Source: an uncultured Clostridia bacterium (GTDB taxonomy: Bacteria; Bacillota; Clostridia; TANB77; CAG-508). Taken from it: a stretch of DNA of 14,958 nucleotides. Where the stretch lies: positions 1 through 14,958 of the forward strand of contig CATLGL010000028.1 of NCBI GenBank assembly GCA_949935895.1, written 5' to 3'. Position 1 is the stretch's first letter. Every line of letters starts with the position of its first letter. The notes beneath the pieces are model-generated. The model had not been told where the DNA came from. It saw only the letters and a program-made list of their open reading frames with translations, and did no database searches. A program made the position numbers and the translations under genes. Below are positions 7,154 through 12,720 of this stretch, in pieces.

Positions 7154-8173
7154 ATGAGAAAGTTATTTATACATATTAGAACTTGGGTAAAAGTTATTTC
7201 CCTAATTATAATTGCAAGTATTGTAATGGTAGCAGGTATCACCCTTATATATAAACCAACCTACAGTGTATCAGTAAATGGAGAATTTATTGGATACACC
7301 AAGGATAAAAGTAAATTACAAAGCAAAATCAATGATTATATTGATAATGGAGATGGAGAAAATATCGCCTTTGTTCAAGTAGATAACTTACCAGAATATA
7401 GCATGTGTTTATTAAAGAAAGATATTGAAACAAACGATGATGAAATTTTTAATAAAGTAAAACAATCTGGTACAGCCTACTATAAATACTATGTTATTTT
7501 AGACGATGAAGAAGAAAAACTATATGTAGCAACATTTGAAGAGGCAGAAAAAGCAGTACAAGGATTAAAAGATAAAAACAGCAAAAATAAAGATGAAGTT
7601 TCCATTGGAGAAAAATTCTTTGCAGAACCAAAAGACATTGTATCATCAGAAGAAGTTATTTCAAAATTATATGAAAAAGTGGAAGAACAACCAGTAGGGA
7701 CAAGTTCAGGTTCTGGAACAAACAGAAGTGCAGGTGCGCCTTCTTCTTCTGTAAAATATGCTTCAGGTTCAAACACTTCAGGAAAAAAAGTAGCAATAGG
7801 GATTAACCTAATAAGACCAATATCAGGAACTGTTACATCACGTTTTGGAGGAAGATGGGGTTCAACTCATAAAGGAATTGATATAGGAGCATCAAAAGGA
7901 ACACCAATAAAAGCAGCAGCATCAGGAACAGTAGTTTCTTCAAATACAGGATATAATGGTGGATATGGAAATTACATTGTTATCTCACACGGAAATGGAA
8001 TTGAAACAGCATATGGACATTGTAGTGCTCTATATGTAAAAGCAGGACAAAAAGTATCACAAGGAGATGTTATAGCAGCAGTTGGAAACACAGGTCGTTC
8101 TTATGGAAATCATTTACATCTTGAAATAAGAGTAAACGGGGTAGCACAAAACCCACAAAATTATTTATATTAA
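7154..8173 (+). CDS. Membrane-anchored M23 (LytM-like) peptidoglycan endopeptidase
   Basis: A 339-residue zinc metallopeptidase that would cut peptide cross-links of peptidoglycan outside the membrane. An uncleaved anchor spans about residues 12-33, an uncharacterised, acidic region follows to about 180, then a Ser/Gly/Thr-rich linker (181-210), and the M23 domain fills 220-339. Zinc ligands are His239 and Asp243 (HKGID) and His322 (HLHLE, 320-324), with His289 (GHC) and His320 as the further active-site histidines; all are present, so the enzyme should be active, unlike degenerate SpoIIQ-type or EnvC-type forms. The nearest good ribosome binding site, AAAGGAG at 7131-7137, is 16 bases from the ATG, unusually far; an in-frame stop at 7145-7147 prevents an earlier start. 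It is monocistronic and ends at a terminator shared with mecA. A sporulation role (SpoIIQ-like) is possible but not shown. Confidence 0.9.
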   Translation: MRKLFIHIRTWVKVISLIIIASIVMVAGITLIYKPTYSVSVNGEFIGYTKDKSKLQSKINDYIDNGDGENIAFVQVDNLPEYSMCLLKKDIETNDDEIFNKVKQSGTAYYKYYVILDDEEEKLYVATFEEAEKAVQGLKDKNSKNKDEVSIGEKFFAEPKDIVSSEEVISKLYEKVEEQPVGTSSGSGTNRSAGAPSSSVKYASGSNTSGKKVAIGINLIRPISGTVTSRFGGRWGSTHKGIDIGASKGTPIKAAASGTVVSSNTGYNGGYGNYIVISHGNGIETAYGHCSALYVKAGQKVSQGDVIAAVGNTGRSYGNHLHLEIRVNGVAQNPQNYLY

Positions 8174-8176
8174 AAT

Positions 8177-8202
8177 AAAAAGCAGATTTTAATCTGCTTT
8201 TT
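8177..8202. terminator. Bidirectional terminator between the M23 gene and mecA
   Basis: AAAAAGCAGATT (8177-8188) and AATCTGCTTTTT (8191-8202) form a near-perfect palindrome with A-tracts on one side and T-tracts on the other, so it terminates both converging transcripts. The frameshifted mecA frame ends exactly at its edge (stop at 8201-8203). Confidence 0.85.
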
Positions 8203-8831
8203 ATTTTACAAAATATTTTAAGCAATTAGAAATTGCACGGCTTTTAAAAATAACTTTTCCGGTATTCTTGTAATTTGCTTTCAAATAAATCCGCTTCATT
8301 AACAAGTTCAGCAAATTCAGTAATAGAAGAAGCAAAATTCATTAACAAGGTTTGATTCATTTTAATATTTTTAATAACAAAATAATACTTATTGTTATAT
8401 GCATATAACTTTGTACTAGAGGATAAAGCATCAAGATTACTCAACACATCATGCTTTAAAAATTCACCATATGATAAAAAATCCTCGAAGCAATTAAAAC
8501 AATAAATTGATTTTTTAACATCAAAATTAGGTATTTTTCTCTTAATATTTAATTTTCGATTTCGATATGTATTTTTTGAGCCTTCTGGACAAATACGAGT
8601 TACTGTCAAAACAAAATTGCCATTAGATGTAGCAAGAGCTTCAATCATAACACGGTAATCCTCTGTTACAAATCCAACCTCTTTTTCTGCCTTTTCTAAC
8701 ATTGTCATAAACAAATGTTGAGACTCAATCGAATTAGACATAAAGGAATGAAAATCAATGTCGTTTTCTTTTAAATCCTCCATGTTTAAGGTAATTCTAA
8801 TTTTATCATCGTTTAACTTTTCAATTTTCAT
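8201..8831 (-). CDS. mecA: MecA-family ClpC adaptor, with a C-terminal CGG-A +1 shift
   Basis: MecA binds substrate proteins through its N-terminal domain and hands them to ClpC for degradation. The N-terminus, MKIEKLNDDKIRITLNMEDL, and the later EKEVGFVTEDYRVMIEAL follow the MecA pattern, and the C-terminal domain contains DFLSYGEFL and SSTKLYAYNNKYYFVI. Conventional reading gives 195 residues ending EYRKSYF at 8244-8246. Arg191 there is a CGG followed by A. Skipping the C (8261) continues as EYGKVIFKSRAISNCLKYF to a stop at 8201-8203, giving 209 residues, nearer the roughly 218 of Bacillus MecA and matching the family's C-terminal pattern of EYGK-x-I, a small residue A and a final YF, as I recall it. 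The extended frame ends exactly at the terminator. The unshifted product would lack the end of the ClpC-binding domain. GGGAGGT (minus strand, 8843-8849) precedes the start. Confidence 0.85.
8258..8261 (-). other. +1 frameshift site 8 (mecA), CGG-A
   Basis: On the minus strand TAC is followed by CGG and A. Skipping the C (plus position 8261) gives GGA AAA GTT ATT, and 19 further residues that fit the MecA C-terminus. Unshifted translation adds only RKSYF before a stop, so standard gene callers would not notice it. Confidence 0.75.
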
Positions 8832-8867
8832 TTACTTAACTTACCTCCCAAGTTTTCCTCTAATAAT

Positions 8868-8896
8868 ATTATACTACGAATTTTGCAAGATGGAAA
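8868..8896 (-). promoter_or_regulatory. Candidate promoter for mecA
   Basis: On the minus strand TTTCCA (8891-8896) and TATAAT (8868-8873) are 17 bases apart. The -10 is perfect and the -35 weak. It lies about 37 bases ahead of the start codon. Confidence 0.5.
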
Positions 8897-9037
8897 GAAA
8901 CAATTTTTGGTAACAAAATAAAATGTAATATTATACTATATGAAATAACCAAAAAAACGATACTAATAATATAGCACAACAAAATAAAAAATAAAAGAAA
9001 AAACCAATAAAAAAATAAAAAAATACCCATAGATTAC

Positions 9038-9066
9038 TTGAAAAAAATACCATATGAAGATATAAT
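9038..9066 (+). promoter_or_regulatory. Sigma-A promoter for the DUF4321-radC operon
   Basis: TTGAAA (9038-9043) and TATAAT (9061-9066) are separated by exactly 17 bases. It is the best match in the divergent mecA/DUF4321 intergenic region of 294 bases, and could also feed the mre genes downstream. Confidence 0.7.
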
Positions 9067-9125
9067 ACTATAAAGAAAATAATAAAAACGTAAGAAAAAA
9101 GGGAGCAAAAAAAGAAGGAGGAGTT

Positions 9126-9383
9126 ATGGCAACAAGAGAAAAAAACATATGGATTCTATTAGTATTTATCTTATCAGGCTTAGTAATAGGAGGATTATTA
9201 GGAGAACTAGCTGCTAAAGTAGATTTTTTATGGTGGTTATCATATGGACAAGAATTTGGACTTACCAGTCCTATAGTACTTGACTTAAATGTTGTAAAAC
9301 TAACCTTTGGTTTACAAGTAAAAATCAATATTTCAAGTATTATTGGTATGGCACTGGCAATCTTCATTTATCGTAAAGTTTAA
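9126..9383 (+). CDS. DUF4321 small membrane protein
   Basis: An 85-residue protein with hydrophobic segments at about 8-30 and 66-83 joined by an amphipathic middle (FLWWLSYGQEFGLTSPIVLDLNVVKLTFGLQVKINI, read as two parts around residues 34-68). This is the pattern of DUF4321 (PF14209), a Firmicute family of unknown function usually found beside radC and the mre genes, as here. The very strong AAGGAGGAG site at 9115-9123 fixes the start. It lies 36 bases ahead of radC and directly behind a good promoter, so it is the first gene of the operon. No catalytic residues are evident; a link to wall elongation is suggested by neighbourhood alone. Confidence 0.8.
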   Translation: MATREKNIWILLVFILSGLVIGGLLGELAAKVDFLWWLSYGQEFGLTSPIVLDLNVVKLTFGLQVKINISSIIGMALAIFIYRKV

Positions 9384-9419
9384 TATCATATATGGGGGGG
9401 AAGAAAGGAAGAAAACAAA

Positions 9420-10112
9420 ATGAGTTTAAAAATGAAAGAACTCCCCGAATCAGAGAGACCTTATGAAAAAATGCAAATGTATGGAAAAGAACACTTAACC
9501 GATTCCGAATTATTAGCCATTATCATTAAATGTGGAACAAAAGAAGATACCTCCATTGGACTAGCACAAAAAATATTGAAACTAAACCAAAAAAGTTCAA
9601 AAAGGGATTTACGATTTCTACAAGAAGTATCCATAGAACAACTAATGGAAATTAAAGGAATTGGCAAAGTAAAAGCCATGCAAATAATGGCTATTTGTGA
9701 ACTAGCAAAAAGAATGTCAAAACCAATTCAATTTCTAAAAACAGTGATTAAAACCTCAGAAGATGTAGCAAACTTATTAATGGACGAGTTAAAATATGAA
9801 AAAAGAGAAATTATGAAATTACTCATATTAAATTCAAAAAATGTTTTACTAAAAAATATCGATATCGCATTAGGAGGAGTTAATTTTGCTTCAATAGAGC
9901 CAAGTGTTATATTAGCAGAACCTGTAAAAATGAATGCACCCAATATCATTTTAGTACATAATCATCCAAGTGGAGATCCAAGACCAAGCCAAAATGATTT
10001 TCGACTAACAGATCGACTTTATGAATGTGCAGATGTTATGGGAATAAGGCTAATGGATCATGTCATTATTGGAGATAATTGCTTTGAAAGTGTATTGAAA
10101 AAGAAGAAATAG
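9420..10112 (+). CDS. radC: RadC-family JAMM-domain protein
   Basis: A full-length 230-residue RadC (UPF0758) protein. The N-terminal part has the ERPYEKM signature and a helix-hairpin-helix at about 76-98 (LMEIKGIGKVKAMQIMA). The C-terminal MPN/JAMM domain carries the metal-binding HNHPSG (His180, His182) and Asp193 in the expected spacing, within HNHPSGDPRPSQND. The name comes from an old DNA-repair assignment that did not hold up; the true role remains unclear, and conserved placement beside mreB hints at a link to cell shape or chromosome handling. AAAGGAAG at 9404-9411 supports the ATG at 9420; an in-frame ATG at 9432 is less well placed. A run of seven G at 9394-9400 precedes it. No in-frame CGG codon occurs. 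Confidence 0.93.
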   Translation: MSLKMKELPESERPYEKMQMYGKEHLTDSELLAIIIKCGTKEDTSIGLAQKILKLNQKSSKRDLRFLQEVSIEQLMEIKGIGKVKAMQIMAICELAKRMSKPIQFLKTVIKTSEDVANLLMDELKYEKREIMKLLILNSKNVLLKNIDIALGGVNFASIEPSVILAEPVKMNAPNIILVHNHPSGDPRPSQNDFRLTDRLYECADVMGIRLMDHVIIGDNCFESVLKKKK

Positions 10113-10139
10113 TCCAAAATAACTAATAATCAAATAAAA

Positions 10140-10210
10140 GTTACTGTTTATAAATAGGGTATTACCATAAATGTAAAATTGATTATAAGAACAATAGTTT
10201 AAATAGTAAC
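10140..10210 (+). promoter_or_regulatory. Long-range inverted repeat ahead of mreB
   Basis: GTTACTGTTTA (10140-10150) pairs with TAAATAGTAAC (10200-10210) over 11 positions, one a G-U pair as RNA, with a 49-base A/T-rich loop. It ends about 23 bases before the mreB ribosome binding site. I see no convincing promoter or T-run in this 138-base gap, so readthrough from radC is likely. Confidence 0.35.
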
Positions 10211-10250
10211 AACAAAGGGCAAAAGCCAAAAGAAAGGAAATGAGAGTGAA

Positions 10251-11280
10251 ATGAAATTATTTGGAATTGGTAGTAAAGATATTGGAATCGATTTAGGAAC
10301 CGCCAATATGCTAGTTACATTAAAAGGAAAAGGAATTATTTTAAAAGAGCCATCAGTAGTGGCAATTGATAAACGAACAGGAGAAATTGCAGCAACAGGA
10401 GAAGAAGCAAAAGAAATGTTAGGAAGAACACCAGAACAAATAAAAGCTGTACGACCATTAAAGGATGGTGTTATTGCTGACTTTACAGCAACACAACTCA
10501 TGTTAAGAAACATTTTAGAAAAAGTTTGTAAAAAATATAATGTAGGAAGACCAAGAGTAGTAGTAGGAGTTCCATCAGGAATTACAGAGGTAGAAGAAAG
10601 AGCAGTAAAAGAAGCTGTCATTCAAGCAGGAGGGAGAGAAGTCTATTTAATTGAAGAGCCAATGGCAGCAGCAATTGGAGCAAATCTAGATGTATCAGAA
10701 CCAAGTCGGAAGTATTATTGTAGACATTGGAGGAGGTACCACAGAGGTTGCAGTTATCTCTTTGGGAGGAATTGTTGTTAGTCACTCATTACGAGTAGCA
10801 GGAGATGAACTAGACTCTGATATAGTAAGTTATATTAAAAAAGAATTAAACTTAGCTATTGGAGAAACCACAGCAGAAGAAATCAAAAAAGAAATAGGAT
10901 GTGCATTACCACTTATGACAGAAACAACAAAAGAAATAAGAGGAAGAGATTTAACAACAGGTTTACCAAGAAACATTACAATTACCTCAACACAAGTACA
11001 AGAAGCCATGAGTGAACCAATTGGTGAAATCATAGATATTGTAAAAACAACCTTAGAAAAAACACCACCAGAATTAGCCTCCGATATTATGGAAAAAGGA
11101 ATTGTGCTTGCAGGAGGAGGAGCCTTAATTCAAAATTTAGACAAGCTATTAAGCACAAAAACAGGAATGCCAGTATATATAGCAAGTGATCCATTAGACT
11201 GTGTGGTAAAAGGAACTGGAAAAACACTAGAAGATTTAGACCGATTAAAAAACGTTTTAATTAATTCAAGAAGAAATTAA
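10251..11280 (+). CDS. mreB: Rod-shape protein MreB, with a CGG-A +1 shift
   Basis: MreB is the actin-like ATPase that forms membrane-bound filaments and directs lateral wall synthesis. Read conventionally, the frame stops at 10779-10781 after 176 residues. Skipping C10707 joins it to the downstream frame and gives 342 residues, the normal MreB length. Landmarks: phosphate-1 motif GIDLGTANMLV near residue 7-17, VVVGVPSGITEVEERAV, YLIEEPMAAAIGANL, then at the shift Gly153 followed by SIIVDIGGGTTEVAV with the phosphate-2 motif at 158-163, and the adenosine motif GIVLAGGGALI. The unshifted product would lack phosphate 2 and the whole second half, so it could not bind ATP normally. Sequence on both sides is well conserved, with no sign of decay. 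AAAGGA at 10233-10238 is 12 bases from the ATG. mreC follows after 20 bases. Confidence 0.93.
10707..10710 (+). other. +1 frameshift site 3 (mreB), CGG-A
   Basis: AGT is followed by in-frame CGG and A. Skipping C10707 gives GGA AGT ATT ATT GTA GAC, encoding the conserved EPSGSIIVDIGGGT of MreB. Unshifted translation ends 24 codons later. Confidence 0.9.
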
Positions 11281-11300
11281 AAACAAGATAGGAGGCAAGA

Positions 11301-12113
11301 ATGAATAAAAAAAAGACGGGCTTGATAGGAATTGTAATTACCATTATCATACTAGTTATTCTTGTATTTGTATCTAATATGAATTTACAAAATTTATCAT
11401 ATATTGAAAACATTGTTTCAACTGTAGTTATGCCAGTCCAAAATGGACTAACCTATTTAAAAAATAAAATAACAGGAAATCATACATTTTTTGAAAATAT
11501 TAACCAGTTACAGCAAGAAAATGAAGAATTAAGAACAAAAAATGCAGACCTAGAAAAACAACTAAGAGAATTTGAAATTATAAAAAACGAAAATACAACC
11601 TTAAAGGAATATTTAGCATTAACAGAACAATATGGAGGCTATGAAACAAAAGCAGCTTATATTATCAATAAGGACTTTAGCAATTATAATAATGTATTTA
11701 TTATCAATGTGGGAGAAAAAGATGGAATCAAACCAAACATGACTGTTATATCAGAAAAAGGACTAGTGGGATATGTCATTTCTACTACCAATAGTACAGC
11801 AAAAGTGCAAACCATTATTGATACAGCAAGTACAGTCAGTACCACCCTATCTTCTTCAAAAGACAACCTAATTTGTAAAGGAACATTAGAAGAAACAGGA
11901 GTATTAAGGGCAAGCTATATTCCAACTACCGCTATCCTAGTACCAGGAGACAAAATTGAAACATCTGGGATGGGAGGAATTTACCCAAAAGGAATTTTAG
12001 TAGGAACTGTAAAAAAAGTAATGGCAACCAAAAACATTGTAGATCGTTATGCCATCATTGAACCAGCAGTAGATTTTAACAAAGTAGATACTGTATTAGT
12101 AATTGTAAAATAA
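11301..12113 (+). CDS. mreC: Rod-shape protein MreC
   Basis: A 270-residue protein with one N-terminal membrane segment (about 7-25), a coiled coil at about 61-108 (QENEELRTKNADLEKQLREFE and neighbours), then the two beta-barrel domains of MreC: KAAYIINKDFSNYNNVFIINVGEKDGIKPNMTVIS, GLVGYVI, and the later GDKIETSGMGGIYPKGILVGTV, which is a strong family signature. MreC links cytoplasmic MreB to PBP2 and the glycosyltransferase RodA on the outer face of the membrane. AGGAGG at 11291-11296 precedes the start. Its frame is intact, with no in-frame CGG, although both neighbours mreB and mreD have shift sites. The gap to mreD is 45 bases, holding short repeats of the sequence AGTTAG or AGTAAG. Confidence 0.95.
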   Translation: MNKKKTGLIGIVITIIILVILVFVSNMNLQNLSYIENIVSTVVMPVQNGLTYLKNKITGNHTFFENINQLQQENEELRTKNADLEKQLREFEIIKNENTTLKEYLALTEQYGGYETKAAYIINKDFSNYNNVFIINVGEKDGIKPNMTVISEKGLVGYVISTTNSTAKVQTIIDTASTVSTTLSSSKDNLICKGTLEETGVLRASYIPTTAILVPGDKIETSGMGGIYPKGILVGTVKKVMATKNIVDRYAIIEPAVDFNKVDTVLVIVK

Positions 12114-12158
12114 CTAATGACAAGTTAGTGGCTAGTAAGTTAGAAGGAGAAAAATAGA

Positions 12159-12693
12159 ATGAAAAACACAGTCATTGTTATTCGGAATGATAGTAACATT
12201 TTTAATTTTATACTTTTTGCAAATTAACTTTTTTAACTGGTTTACCATTGCAGGAATTTCACCAAATCTTTTCATCATTTATATTCTATTTATAGGATTG
12301 TTTGCAGGAAAGCGAGTTGGCATTCCATTAGGAGTTGGAATTGGATTAATGTTAGACTTTTTTGTTAGTAAAAAAATAGGAATTACTAGTATTATGCTAG
12401 GAATAGTAGGAGCATTAGGTGGATTTTTAGATAAAAATTTCTCAAAAGACAGCCGAATTACAATTATCTTAATGACAATTGCCATTACATTTTTATATGA
12501 ATTTGGAAATTATGTTTTAAATTATGTAATGGTTTCAATTAACTTCGAAATAATACCTTTTTTAAAAATTGTAACAATAGAAATTATATATCATATCATG
12601 CTAGTTATTATACTATATCCATTGCTACAAAAAGTTGGCTATTATATAGAAGAAGCTTTCCGAGGCAAAAACATTTTAACTAGGTATTTTTAA
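12159..12693 (+). CDS. mreD: Rod-shape protein MreD, with an early CGG-A +1 shift
   Basis: A very hydrophobic protein of about five membrane segments and 177 residues, matching MreD in size and in the pattern NFFNWFTIAGISPNLFIIYILFIGLFAGKR (read in two parts) and GVGIGLMLDFF. MreD is the integral membrane partner of MreC. AAGGAGA (12144-12150) lies 8 bases before ATG 12159, but from there the frame stops after 22 codons. After eight codons comes CGG-A; skipping C12183 continues as GMIVTFLILYFLQ, giving an intact first membrane segment. An ATG at 12187 inside that segment could start the protein without any shift, but it has no ribosome binding site and would lose the N-terminal residues. The downstream gene starts 27 bases on. 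The gene identity is firm; the shift is somewhat less certain than in mreB. Confidence 0.88.
12183..12186 (+). other. +1 frameshift site 4 (mreD), CGG-A
   Basis: ATT is followed by in-frame CGG and A at codon 9. Skipping C12183 gives GGA ATG ATA GTA, the continuous first membrane segment. An internal start at ATG 12187 is an alternative explanation. Confidence 0.7.
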
Positions 12694-12720
12694 AAAAACT
12701 AAGATAGGAGGAAACCAAGG

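Noticed and set aside
7489..7776. Antisense open frames inside the M23, RadC, MreB and other genes
   Set aside because: They are shadows of well-supported genes, with no ribosome binding sites or recognisable domains.
10240..10254. Four-codon mini-ORF (ATG AGA GTG AAA TGA) overlapping the mreB start
   Set aside because: Its ribosome binding site would be one base from the ATG, and such short overlaps arise easily by chance; not supported as a coupling leader.
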